The notes below the pieces were generated by a model. That model saw only the letters and a program-made list of their open reading frames with translations. It ran no database searches and was not told the origin of the DNA. Position numbers and translations under genes: made by a program. From contig OX104112.1 of the NCBI GenBank assembly GCA_944474755.1, positions 52,960,774-53,024,773 on the forward strand: DNA of 64,000 nt, read 5' to 3'. Source of the stretch: Limnoperna fortunei (taxonomy: Eukaryota; Mollusca; Bivalvia; Mytilida; Modiolidae). How positions within the stretch are numbered: the first letter of the stretch is position 1; each line of letters starts with the position of its first letter. This document shows positions 26,511-39,800 of this stretch, one piece after another.

Positions 26511-27049
26511 TCGTGTTCTAAAATTTCACTTTTAACAATTTAACAGTCTATTTCATGTTATCCATATATTATGGACAACACACAGCCACACGCGAAACAC
26601 CTTTCATAGATATGTTCCACGTGCAAATTGTATTGATTTGGTTTTAAAAAAAGGGGGGGGAAACAAAATTGCACCCAAAGCAAATGTAACATTTGTGTCA
26701 TAATGTTGCAGAAAAAAATCAGAACAAAATTTGAATTTTTCTGTATCAGCAACCACTGGCTTGTTTGTTTGTGTAAGGTCTACGCAATATAACGAGTTGA
26801 ACCATGAATATTGACATTTTCATATTTATTTTATTAATTTCCTGGCACAAGCTTACACTGTGCACTAATAGCAGATAATTTAATAATTTGACAGATTTAA
26901 TAGAAATAGTCATTTTAAAAGTGTGATATAAACAGCGTTTCCTTGACAATATAATTTCTTAAGACTTTGTTGGGGCATAAGAATCCCAATTTGATTAACA
27001 AAAAATAGTTCGTAGTTTTCCTTATAAACTTAAAGTAAAAAATTATGTT

Positions 27050-27190
27050 ATGTCTTTTTGGGTTCGGGTCACTCACATGTGTTTTTTGTTTTTGTTTTGT
27101 GTTCTATGTTTTTCAAAATCCGGATTTGTAATTGTCAATTCACTTTCGCCTCTCGCTGTTCGGTCGGTTTGCAAGTTATTTTTGTGCTAG
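27050..27190 (+). repeat. interspersed repeat, copy 2
   Basis: GGGTTCGGGTCACTC, then CCGGATTTGTAATTGTC and TCGCTGTTCGGTCGGTTT, in the same order as the copy at 5325. Confidence 0.6.
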
Positions 27191-29222
27191 TTTCACGACA
27201 TGTATATTTACCGTAATTGGATGTCCATAATGCGCATTAATGTTTTTATTCTAATAATTCTTTTATTGAAGTGGGAAACGTGTATTATTGTATTGTCCGC
27301 TATATGCAGATCTAATAGTAAAGTTATTTTAAGAAATTAATAATTATAATGTGGAATTTTCAAGTTTGTCAGATGACAAAAGTTTATATATCTTTTTAAA
27401 ACAGAAGACTGTTTTCATAATGTTGCCAAAACCTGCTGTAACATTTTAAGTAGAAGAAATACATTTCTTTTCTCTTAACTAGTAATATTAACTTTTAAAG
27501 TTACACTTTTATTTTTATTTTTTATCTGTAGATTGGTAATGTTAGTCATATTTTAAAATTGTATATACACATAATTCTGTTTAGAATGGCACTTGTATTC
27601 TAACTAAATGTGTTGTATATGTCTACATTTAACTATTATTGTTTATTGTATGATAATTGTATGTATGTACAAGTGGTGAGACTTAATATTGAATCTGAAC
27701 CTGAATCTGTGTTATGTGCAATTCAATGTTATTACAACAGGTGACTCAATTAATTTAACTTTAACGTCTTTGACCTTCTCTTCTCTCGTTCTCTTGTACT
27801 CAGTTGTGTCTGACTAATAAAAGTGTTAAGTCTTTTATGTTGTTTAATATTTTCTTCTGTGTCTATGTGTTTTTTTTTTTTAGAATAACATATCATATAA
27901 CTCAGCAATTTTCATATAATGATAAATGCGAAGTCAACCATTGCTTTTTGGTCAGATGTATGAGTGCGCTGATTTTGCCAGACCAAGATATTACATTGGT
28001 TTCCATTATTTCTCCGTATATTCTGTGGTCATATCTAAACTGAATAAAACTTTTAAAAATAAAGATTTTCTCAAATCATTTAGTTTTCTTAGCAAATAAA
28101 AAATATCCTGCAATCTGATCGTTAATATTTGATTTAAGTAGAAGTTAAGGACATCCGCAATTTACGATGTTTTATGAACTAGAACTAGTTCAAGATAAAG
28201 GTAAAAAAATAAATCCTCTGGCCTGAACAATTACAACTCAACAGTGTAACCCTTGTAACCTGCTTACAAAGTATAATAGACGGATTAAATTTTTGTTTAA
28301 ATTCCGGGTACCTATTTTTTTTCGTTTTGGCGTGTTTGTTGTGTACATTTTCATGTTGACTTCATATTTTGTGTCTACGTGAAGTAACTGACAAAATATC
28401 AAAAAGGTGCTCTTTGAAAATTTTGGATTAAGCACTGCAGATGATGCAAAATCATTACAGTTTACCGCTCAAAACCATAAAACCAGCACGAAACTAACGT
28501 CATCCTCATTCAAACGATTGCTTCAAGATACTGGTATTAATTTAGTTTCGTACTTCTATAATTGACGTTAGAAACTGCGATATTCACTTTTGGTCAATTT
28601 TCGAGTTTTAAGAAGCATTTTGCAAAACAAACTCAATAAACAAAAGTAAACAAAACTCGTTTTAATCTGGTTTATTAAACAAATAAATACGTTTGTAGAT
28701 GTTATTCTGTCTCGTGACAATATATATAGATATAACATCATAATATTAAAAAAAATGTTTCAACTATATTCAATCCTAACAAAAAATTAGTACATTGAAA
28801 AAACACATCGTTCGTACATTACATATATAAATTTCTCACCTTGAAGGAAAATTCTTATAGCACTTTTTCAGTTACTTTTTAGAAATATCTGTTAAATTAA
28901 ATCTAACATAAAACGGTCTAAGGTATACAATACCTTAGTGTTTTAGAAATATAACATAATGTTTCGGAAATAATTAAATAGGAAAACATCTTTTATCTAA
29001 ATTGTCAGCTGATACAGTTGTTAATAAATTATATCATTTCTTTTATGTCTGCTTAAAATTAGTAAATAAATACATGTATTATGCAAATTTTATTTTAGGC
29101 AATTAAAATTAAATTAAAAATGACTAGAATTACAAATTTACAATTCATCATAACTTTAATGTATTTTTAAAAATTTCTTGTAATTATCTGATGCAGTCTA
29201 CCAATAGCAACATTCTATATTC

Positions 29223-30153
29223 TTTATTTAACGCTGTGTTCTTAGAATAAAGATTTCGTTATAACTTGATGAAATTCTTATGAAGTTGGTTTTCAAATAT
29301 ATGTAGTTCATGTTATGGTGGCTATTCAGGACGAATTCAATATTCCCAGCGAAATCTTATAGAAAGCTGTAGACATCGCATTTTTAATGTTCAGCTAAGT
29401 ATTCAAATTGAATTATGTATAAATAGTTTCAAATACTTCAATAAAAATTTTAAAGTTTTAAATACGTCAAAGTTACAATGAAAATTTAACTACAACAATT
29501 TCCAGAACATTTTCTAATTAAAATAAATCAGACATGAGGCTCAATACGATATTTTGTATTTGTCCATTTCATAATTGCACAAAGTTAAATTTGAACCTAA
29601 ATATGAAATGTAGCAGAAATGAACATCAGTAGCACGACATGATATACCTGGTAACTGAAGTAGAATTTTCTTATTATAATAAATACAATTCTTCTTTAGT
29701 ACGTTGTGATGTACAAAACGGAAATAGTCAATAATGTTAATTTCAGCATTTGACATCTAATGTCTATTTCTTGTTTTCTGTGACCTATTTAATGACCTTT
29801 CAGCTTCTTTGATAGTCCATTCTGTTCACTTGGTTTTTCACTGTTCTTACTGAATTGAAATGATTAATCTGACTCAAAACTCAAAGTCGATCATTGCTGA
29901 ACTTAGTGTCAAAATCTCGACTTTTATGTAAATAACGTTTGTTTGCATCAACAATGCCAAGTTGTTTGTAGCGTTAATGGCTAATTACCTTAATGTATAG
30001 CACTTCATTTGGCAAGATTATAATCTATATCACAACAAATATGGCAAGAGTTAATTCCTTGAATAGAGATTTTCTTCCAAAAATATGGATCTAAGCCATT
30101 CGACTATATTCGTTGTAGATTGAACTCCAGCTAAAACGAATAATACCTTTATA
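29223..30153 (-). other. probable irx 3' UTR
   Basis: Downstream of the irx stop on the minus strand and without coding character. Possible polyadenylation signals are ATTAAA at 29788-29793 and AATAAA at 29223-29228, both on the complement. Neither can be chosen without transcript data. Confidence 0.3.
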
Positions 30154-30827
30154 TCAAAGTGTGCCATTTGTTATTCGCTCCGGCCCTCGCGAACCGGAAG
30201 GAGAATAAAGGGAGGTTAGAGAAGGGTATGGTCTAAGAAGAGCCGATGAACTTCCGGTTGATGACAGACCATTAAAGGCCGATCCGTTTATCGAGAATGG
30301 CGATTTATCTACATGTGTTGATCCAGAAATGTTTGTATAACCAGCTGAAGTTGGTGAAAACATGGATGAGTTTACAGGGAAAGCACTGTCCATCCAAGAA
30401 CGCATCGATGACGTATTAGTAGCAAAAGAAGATCCTGGTTTGGAAAAGTTAATAGGAGAATTCTGATCTTTCATGTTAGATGATAACGAGGTAGTATTTG
30501 CAGTAGATGTCGCCACATGCGCTAGTGACCATATTCTTGGTCTTAAAGCGTCATTATCAAGTACTGGTCCATTTAACGACAAAGTATTGTTCACATCGCT
30601 TAGTCCTGAATCGTTACTATTTGAACAGGGAGAGTCTAATCTTTTGACCACGCCCATTGATGGTGTCTTTAAATCTGTAACTGAATTCATGAATCCCTGT
30701 GAAAGTCCATTTGGTTCATCTTTGATAATGCCGATAGGATCAAGTCCGAGAATATCCTGTTTTGTATTGTTTCCGAATGAAGTGACATCAATTTGATCTG
30801 GGTCCGATTTTGCATTTGAAAGCAAGC
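30154..30827 (-). CDS. irx: irx exon 5: C-terminal region with Iro box (residues 266-489)
   Basis: The acceptor is TTGTAG|GCTTGC; the two leading bases complete Ser266 across the 4.67-kb intron. The exon encodes a Ser/Asn/Thr-rich tail with [14 protein letters not shown] at about 331-344 and the Iro box [13 protein letters not shown] at 30505-30543 (residues 361-373). The later [10 protein letters not shown] resembles the RNWVDGVF-like motif in the C-terminal half of vertebrate Irx proteins. It ends NGTL-TGA. A 107-codon open frame on the plus strand here is an antisense shadow. Confidence 0.95.
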
Positions 30828-33800
30828 CTACAATAAAAAATATTAGCAATTTTTAAAACCCGGAAAATATTTGTATCTTTTTTATTCATTGGAACAAATA
30901 TACTTGTTGTTTGCAGAAATTATATAAGATATTATAGAACCAACATGCATCACTAGAAATAACTAAAAATAAAAAAGAATATCCAATAATTAGTGAAGAA
31001 ATCATAGATATAAAGGTTAAATAAAAAAAATCCTGACTTAATTAAGCTTCAAGGTAAAAAAAAATTAGACCTTAAACGCCGAATAATGTAGCCGTCAAAA
31101 TACGGTGGAAATAAAGCGTCACAGTGAGGCAGCGCATATATGTCAAAAAACGTCATAGAAAAGGATGGTCACAGCATAGTCATTGAAATATTTAAAAAGG
31201 TAGAAAGCATAGTTTATTCTCTTTTTTTGTATTGATAAAACAAATGTTACGCATTGTGTTAAATAACAATTTTGAAAAGTGCAATTCAGATTAGTGTACA
31301 TTTTAATATACATAATTATTCTTGTAGTAACGTAGTACGCCTTATGCTTTCTCGGTTGTCTCAAATTTTCTCTGAAAACCCCATATACCAGGTGTTATAT
31401 TAATTTTAGAATGCTGTACGGAACAACCGTTTACGGAAGGCTTTGATATTTGGGAGGCTGGATGGTTCGGCCTTTCAAATTTAAAAAATCAACCGTTTTT
31501 CTGTTTGTAGGTAAATTAAGCATTTAATACTTCTGACGATTTATTCTTTAATCCCTTTAATATGTTATCACGTAAATTTATTTCTAAAAGTGACTGAAGT
31601 CGTTGAGATTAAGTGGTCCTGTAGGAAAAGAAGTGCTTTTAAAATCAATATCCTTCACACCTGCATTTCACAAAACAAATTTAATACATTTATACCCAGG
31701 TAAAAGTGGACCACCACCTTTGAAAAACGTGCAGCTAATTTTATTTCAGATGTAACTGCAAGATTTCCCATGAAAAAAATCATTAGTCAATAATACAATG
31801 GGTATTAGGCAATAGAACAGTATAATGAAGAAGTAGTTATATAAGATATTTTCATATTCAAACCACGGATGCGGATAGGATCCGATTATTATCCGCCAAT
31901 TAAAAGTATAAGGTTATATAAAGTAAAGAATGGAAAAAGTAGAAAAAACTATAAGAATATTTGATATTTGTATATTCAAACCACGGTTTCCGCCAATTAT
32001 ATGTATATTATATAATATTTATTTGAACAACTGTACAACAAAGTTTTTATCATTTAAAAATTATTTTGATATAAAGGTTTACGAAATATTTGTACTTTGT
32101 GCAATTATTTTGTTAGTAAAATTGTTAGAACACAACACAAATAGACTATCCAAATTGTATTCGCTTCATAAAAAGCATTAAATGGCTTCGCAATAAACCT
32201 TTGTTGCACAACATTTCTAGTTAAAGATGAAACGCAAACCATATAATATCTAAATATTTGTTATTTCTGTTCCAACAAAGTTTGAATTGTAATATATTCT
32301 TATGTACGTGCCTAAAATCAGAACGTAGCAATCGTAATCTTATAAATGTCAATGATTTTCTGAGAAATCGGAAATGTATTTTTTTGAGTTATCGGCCATT
32401 GCAGGAAATTTATTGATACGGACATGTGTGAAATACGTACATTATCAAATAAAACAAAGTAGAAAAAAACTTGTTAGGTAGCAATTTTGTCAGACTGTCC
32501 GTTGATCAACATAGAACATATGAAATATTGTTTCTATGGCATTTTTCAGAGTATTAATCTAGATTCTAAATACAGATGCAAGTTAGCTATGTTCAAGTAA
32601 CTATATGTCAATAAAAATAAATATAATCAAAATTTAATTCATTTACAAAAAAATGTAAATCATAATTATTGAGATACATAAATTTATCGTGTTGTTGTCT
32701 AACAGTAATAAATTTCCAGTTTTATTCAATTACTGATTTTCGTGGTAACATATAGGACATTATTCTTTTTTTGGGCCCTTAGGGCAATACTTAGAAAGAA
32801 GAAGCATTAATCACCCATTAAATAGTAATAATTATTTCTTGTCAGAAAGTAATCACCGATTCAACTTGTCCATTTTACCAACTGAAGACGGTCATATTTC
32901 AAAATTTGTAAAAAGTGAATTTATGTCTGTCGCCTTGTCACTCTCTCTTTGAGGTCTATATACAACATAACGTAATATTTGAACCGTGACATTGACACGC
33001 CGGATGACGTCCGCCATCTTATTTTGTCCATTGTCAAACAGCCGAGAAGGCTCCGAATTTTACAAGTTGATTAATGTATCCTTTTATTAAATGAGTTGTC
33101 ATTATTAGTTTCCTGGATAGTGAGAGCCAGAAAACATAAGTATACTATGTAATTTATACATACGGAAACAAGCCGGCGAACATAAAAGTCATCCTGACGC
33201 CAACGCTTCAAAACAATTCGAAGGAGATGAAACAGACCTTATGAATGACGTTAAAATAAACAAATTATCATTTTAGCGTTTTGTATGTAGATACAGTTGA
33301 TAACGGCTATGTGAACAGAAGATACAACGTTTTGAAAGCAATGTTTATAAAGTAAATGACTGAAAATACAATAATATGCATAGTGTGCTTATTATCGTTT
33401 ACGATTATAGAAATTATACTCTATACAAATATTAAAAACCAAACAAAAACAGAAAAACGAAAGAAACAAAAACAAAACAAACACACTGAATACCGGATGA
33501 AGGTGAACGAAGACTCTCAAATGATATTAAACAGTTGTTAATTTGAAACTGTCGGGACAGTTTTACGGTTTTTTTTTCAAGTACTCGGAATCAACTTAGA
33601 ATAATACAGACGCAAGGAAAATTTAAATAATAGACAGTTTCAGTCTTTTAACTCGAAGTTTGTGTACAACCGAATGAGCCACTGTATGCTTGAGCTATTA
33701 TATACGTTCAGTACTGGCTTGGCTTGGGGAGTTTTTTACGTCCTACACCGACAACTTAATGCCCTTGGTCGGACGGACGTTCAGTACTTTAAGTTTGGGA

Positions 33801-36800
33801 CGCAATTAATCTTCGGCATTTTTACATGTGCTGGGTTATCCGTATATTTGCCCATGCACGCCAAGACTTAGAAATTAGATATAATGTTGAGTTTCACGGA
33901 GATAAACTGTTTAATTTCAATTATATAATTATTACTATATGACAAGTCAGGGGTCAATTGTATTACAAAGTTTGTAAAAAAAATTAGTTTAACATAGTGT
34001 TATATTTCTCAATTTTTATATTTCTCATTTTTAAAAACAGAAAATTTAAAGGTATAAAATTTCATAAATTGTGAAATTCCACACTTGGAAATATAACACA
34101 GTATAATTGTCATTAGCGAAATGTGTGATCTGAAATTCTTGATCATAGTCTCTAAAACTATGGATTAATGTCAATTTCGTAAGACTAAAATACAGATTGT
34201 TTGAAGAAATCTTCCTAATTCGCTCTTATCTACATATTATAAAATTTTTGTGAAAAAAATCTAGACATAATTTTTTGCTCTTAATCCTATTTATCCCACT
34301 GCAAACACAACCTTGTCAATATCTCTCTCACGCGATACCGTTTCTCATATTTTTACATCAATTAATTTTGTACAAAATGTCACAAAACAGCTAATGTGAA
34401 GCTAAGTACGTCTTCTATAGCACTTATCACAAACATCAAGAACGATCGTGTAGAACTCCACACGAGTTTAAAAGGACATTTCGTCCACTAACTATTTTAC
34501 AAGACAATCGAAACCAATCGAAACCATATGAGGTGTCGATTTCACTTTATTGATTTCAATTACGAATGCTTAGCCACGCACGAAATAGAATTAATTCCAA
34601 AAAAGAACAATTCAAAATGAAACTGCGATTATTATCAGTAGATGTCAAATATTCGATTTAATTCCTTCAATCTGATAGCAGTTTTAAACTAAGTAGCACA
34701 TCGCTCAATGTATTCCTTCGCCCGACGTTTGTAAGAACAACACGTGCGTAGATTGATCGGTGCCGCACCAGTCTCGTGTTTCATCCAAACGTTATTGTAA
34801 TCCGAAAGAATTGAATGAATTTAAATCCACAAACATCACCGGAATATTTTCAATTAAAGCTTTATTCTGACTGTGGCATGTGTATGGACAAATGGTGAAA
34901 ATTATAGGATTTAATTTCATTTTGTTTGTAAGCCACCTTATTAGAGGGTTGAACCATTTTTAGCAGAAAAGAGGTGTTTAATTGTAAAGACATCCCGAAC
35001 ACTTAATACTACAGTTATTAGCTGGGGATATGTAATTATTAAATTTACTGATAAAAATCAAAAGTATAATGTACATGGAACACTGGATTAATTTAACCAT
35101 TAAATAAACACATATTGAGAATAAATATTGGTAAAGCTAAGTGAAAACTGACTTTGAAACGTTTCTGTCCACAATTCTGATATAAATTAAACTGCAGAAA
35201 ATGAACTTATAAATATGTAAGAAAATTTAATGAACATCTCTATCCACATGTCGAAAAAAGTCTGTTACTTTAATGTTGAGACAGGAAGTTTACACAACAC
35301 TCACCATACCTTCTTTTAAAGGGAGATTTGTGGAGGTAATGCAACTCTGAGAACATCCAAAAGAGAGTGTCCCCTCTCCTTAAATGTTGTTGATAAAATA
35401 AGCCCCTTATGTTAGGCTGAAATTGGACCAGTTTAAATACGAAAATATCAAACAGTATAAAAAGGTAAAATTATAGAGACAAAATATGCTTACTGTTGTC
35501 GCATTTATCAATATTTTCTTTTGTGTCGTTGCTATTTTCATCAGTTTTCTCTTTCTTTTGGTCGTTTGGTAAATCGTCATCATCGTCTAATTTATCGTTG
35601 CTATTATCGTCGTCGCCATCTTCGCCGCACCTGTTACGAGGCGACCAAGTCATTTTGTTTTCTTTCTTTAATCTTCGTCTAGCGTTTGCGAACCAAGTGC
35701 TCACTTGGGTTAACGTCATTTTGGTAATTATCGCCAACATAATTTTTTCTCCTTTGGTTGGGTACGGATTTTTTCTGTGTTCGTACAGCCATGCTTTCAA
35801 TGTGTTAGTGGTTTCTCTTGTCGCATTTTTTCTCCGTGCTGCTCCGTTAAGATCCATTCCGCCATAACTGAAATATTTATAAATTCAGTATAATAATGTT
35901 TACAAATATTATAAGAATAAGTATAATCCGTTATAAAAAAAACAAGACACGCATAAAAATGCTAATTAAGAAAAGAAGCAATATAATTTAGAAAACGAGA
36001 GTAATGAACTGAGAGTGACTAAAGGCATATATGTAAGTTTGACTAAAATGTACATTGTGTAATTAAATTAGGAAAAAGTTCCTATTATGTGGTCTGATAA
36101 TTTTAAGGGAATGTCCCGAAAAAGAAGTAGAATAGAAGTTATAAGATATGAAATGAAACATCAATGTTATGTATTTGTTTTAAAATCTTATAATATTTAA
36201 AAATCTAAATACAAATAATTTTGTATCACTTACGTGTTCCCATAGGGATAGCTAGCCATGGTGGGGTCGTATGGGTAGCAGGCAGTTGGCTGTGTCAGCG
36301 ATCTCCATGGCGATTCGGCATTCTCCTTTAAATCGTAATGTGGATTCTGAAATTTATACGTGTTATCTGGTTACAAAACTTTCAACATTCCACTAAATGC
36401 TAAAGTTTCATTTAAAAAGTTGTTTTAAAACCAAATTAAGTTAGAAAGGGGTGTGTGAGAAATAGTCAAGACCGACGATAAATTAAAATACCAAGTAGAC
36501 TTTAAATGCACGCATTATCACAAAAGGAATTGTCAAATAAAACCCTAACAGCGTGATGTCACAATATGTCGGTAAATACCCGTATGAAATGTTACAAGTA
36601 TTGATAAATTTATTAACTGCAAAAACGGACAAAACTTTTTTAATATTACGCTGGAACCTTATAATGTCAACCTCATATTTGGTAACATGCTTGACAATTT
36701 TTAATTTGAACATCGTTCAAAATTTTCTTTTACATAAGTTTATTTTATTTATCTAGATACGAAACTGTTCATTTCGTTCATTAAGCAGACTTAGCATAAA

Positions 36801-39800
36801 AATTCTGCCAAAAGCTTCTTTCATCTACACAAAAAAACAACTATAATTTTAAATATTCAGCACTAATTTTTGAATTTGGGGGAAAGGGGGAGGGGCATCA
36901 GGTCTTGTTATGTATCGGTAGTTCTTTTTACAAACACGAATTTACACGGTTGATGCCATTTTTGTTACAATCCACTTAATTCATGATGTTCAAAATATTT
37001 TGTATTTCAAGAAATTAGTTTACAGCTTGTATCCAATGTTTCTTATTTAATATACTCAATTCATAAAAAATAGTCATTTTGAAATAAATTTCTTAGTCTT
37101 TTTCGAAATTAACATTTATATGCTATAATTATATAATTTTGACATTTAAATTAAAACAATGGTATCATTAATTGATATTGTTTTCAAACATTTAATTCTT
37201 GTAAAGCATGAAGTGCTTTGAGAAGTTCTTTTAAAACGGCTGATAGAAAAATGTATTCTTTCTTTTTATTTCCAGAGCCTATATATAACACATATAACCG
37301 GCTCCGCTATGAATGAATCTTCATCTTGTTTAAAAAGAAAAATGGGTTTATATGACAAAATAATTTCCTTTAATTACAGTTGACATATATACTTATTCAT
37401 ACAACTTAACAACAAACAACGTAATTATTTTCATAATTTATTGTCTGCTGATCTGTCGCATCTTTATTTTGTGACATCACACATGTATATTATTTTATCT
37501 TCACACAAACAAGAGCTTGTTTGATAATAACTTGGAAGTCGAGAGATTCGCACGATAGAATTTTACGTTTTATATATATTATTTTGAAAGAAATCGTCTC
37601 AGAAGAGGCAATTTACAGTTAGACAAGACTTTCTTTATTCTCACGGTTTCGTACTTTTGACGAGCACTTCATGAAAATTGGCGCGGGGTCGAAAGTGTTA
37701 AGTGCGCTGGAAAGAACGGAAGTTTGTCACAAGGAATCGAAAGAAAAACTGTTGATATTAAAGACATGCTGGTAATAAAATCTTAGTAATATCTACAGAG
37801 ATACTAATAACTGAAGGAGTTACACGCTGAGACTGAGAGACTTAGAAAATTTGTGAACAAGATTGATTCTAATTGCCCTACCGTGCACGGGAAACACACG
37901 ATGGTTCCGTCGACAGTCTGACGGTCTTAGTAGTCTTTTTATCAGATTTTCAACAAACTGGTAGTTTATCGGAAAATTTTCCAGCTAAGTTTTGCTTCAC
38001 TTGAAATTTGAAATCAGTGCATTTGGCTAGTGAGCGTTTAGTCAGGGCGTCAGTTTGAATAAGTTGGAACGTTCTATAAGTATGAAGAATGTGGATTTAA
38101 TTTTTCCGTACCTAAAAACTCTCAATCAATAAACATTGTTGATGCTCTTTGTACGAAAAAAAGTTGTTAAAAATAGAAAATGAAAATATTTATGAGATTA
38201 TATTAATCCAACTATTCAATACAAATTCCGTCTCTCTTAAAATATAACATTGTATGTATGTGGGTTTTTTTACATACGTGTATAAATGAATATTAATATT
38301 GTATTTTATACCATAATAAACAAAACAAAATACCAAATCGAAGTGTCTCTCTCTCTTATGATTGCTAAAAATTACAATAAATTTACATGTCATCATTTCC
38401 ACGTTAAAAAATTAATTAAAAATCTCTATTTGTAAACACTCTAAAATGGGATATCAAAATTCTAATTCTTTAGAATACTACAAGAGACAGCTAAAAGGCC
38501 TTTTATCAGATAAAATCGTATCGGAGGATCAGTATTTAATGAAACAGATGAGGCCCTTTGACCCTCCCGCACATCAGAAAACATGAAAATATAAAAGTTG
38601 TTCAAGAGATACAAAGCATGAATCAATAATACTTCATACGTCTGTTATAACGCATGAAGGTAAATTTAATTGTAATTATATAGGCTATGAATTTATGAAT
38701 TATGCTAGTAATATGCTATTATTGTAACGATGACCAAGGCAAGAATTAATATAAGGAATAGTCTAATATTAATATATAAGCAACCATCACGTAATACATT
38801 TATAACATTTATTACACGAAATTTAATTAATATCGACCATCTTTAAATGTACTTTAAAATTGGTTTAAAATGTAAAAAACCAAAGAATGTATATTAATAT
38901 GAAAAACGAAAATTTGGCATATAAGACAAGATGATATAATCGCATAAATGAATGATACAGCTCTGTCAAAAAAAGGGGGGGGGGGTCGGGGTATAATTTT
39001 AAATTGTAAAGGAAAAGTCAACATTATACATAACTAATTAAAATAAGCGATGATTGCTGATGTTTGTTGTTAATTCATCATTGGAAAGAACGCTCATTTC
39101 CGAATCATAACATTGTAAAACGAATATGCTGTAAAAATTTCTATTGTTTTTTTCAGAAATAAATGAGATTTGTAACCAGCTACTAAGCTTCAGGGATATA
39201 CTATACATCGTGTTAATAGTTCTGCAAATTATCAAACTTTCCCTAAGCTATTGTTCGGAAATTACACTACTCAACTGCTAACATAATACATTTCTCATCC
39301 AAATATCAACTATTAGAAATCAATTATGAAATGTACACCGAAGTCGTAATTTATCACCTGGAATTTGTATATTTACATTAATTTTATTATCAGAAGTGGC
39401 TTAAAGTGAAGTCAATTACGGTTTTATCTCTGCTTAATTTCCGCATCTTGTTGACTTTGACAAATTTGACAAATATTTTATCCCATGCATTACTATTGAA
39501 GCTAGGGAACCTTATTTTCATTGAATGAAGTGGGCTCAAATATGTTTGCCGAGTTAAGCAAACAGATTTAACGAATAAGTTCGTGTAAAACACTCGACTT
39601 ATAAGTATACATACCAACGGAGAATAGAAAGCTGATGGATCAGTTCCCAACGGGACATATCCCTGTGACGGGTATGGTGTTGTGCTATACATGGAATCGG
39701 TTAGTCCAGGAACACGAGAGTAAGCACTCAACAGTCCAGACCCATATTGGCAGGAACAGACAGTCTGACCCGTGTGTGGGTCCGTCATGATAGGTCGTCC

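Larger units (their letters stand above)
22540..29222. other. intergenic, downstream of irx
   Basis: Mostly featureless AT-rich DNA apart from interspersed-repeat copies at 26.4 and 27.1 kb. A GC-richer patch at 25600-25680 contains a CRE-like TTACGTCA. The 92-codon frame at 23076-23354 (+) is not recognised. Confidence 0.55.

Noticed and set aside
30473..30796. 107-codon plus-strand frame
   Set aside because: It is antisense to irx exon 5, whose reading is fixed by the Iro box and splice phase.
33662..33871. 69-codon frame with a hydrophobic, membrane-like stretch inside irx intron 4
   Set aside because: No recognisable family, no splice signals and no conserved motif; chance open frames of this size are common here.
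35496..35867. 123-codon plus-strand frame rich in Ser and Phe
   Set aside because: It is the antisense shadow of the homeodomain exon.
36881..36897. G-quadruplex
   Set aside because: Only three separate G runs lie close together, which is too few for a standard four-run motif without forcing the split.
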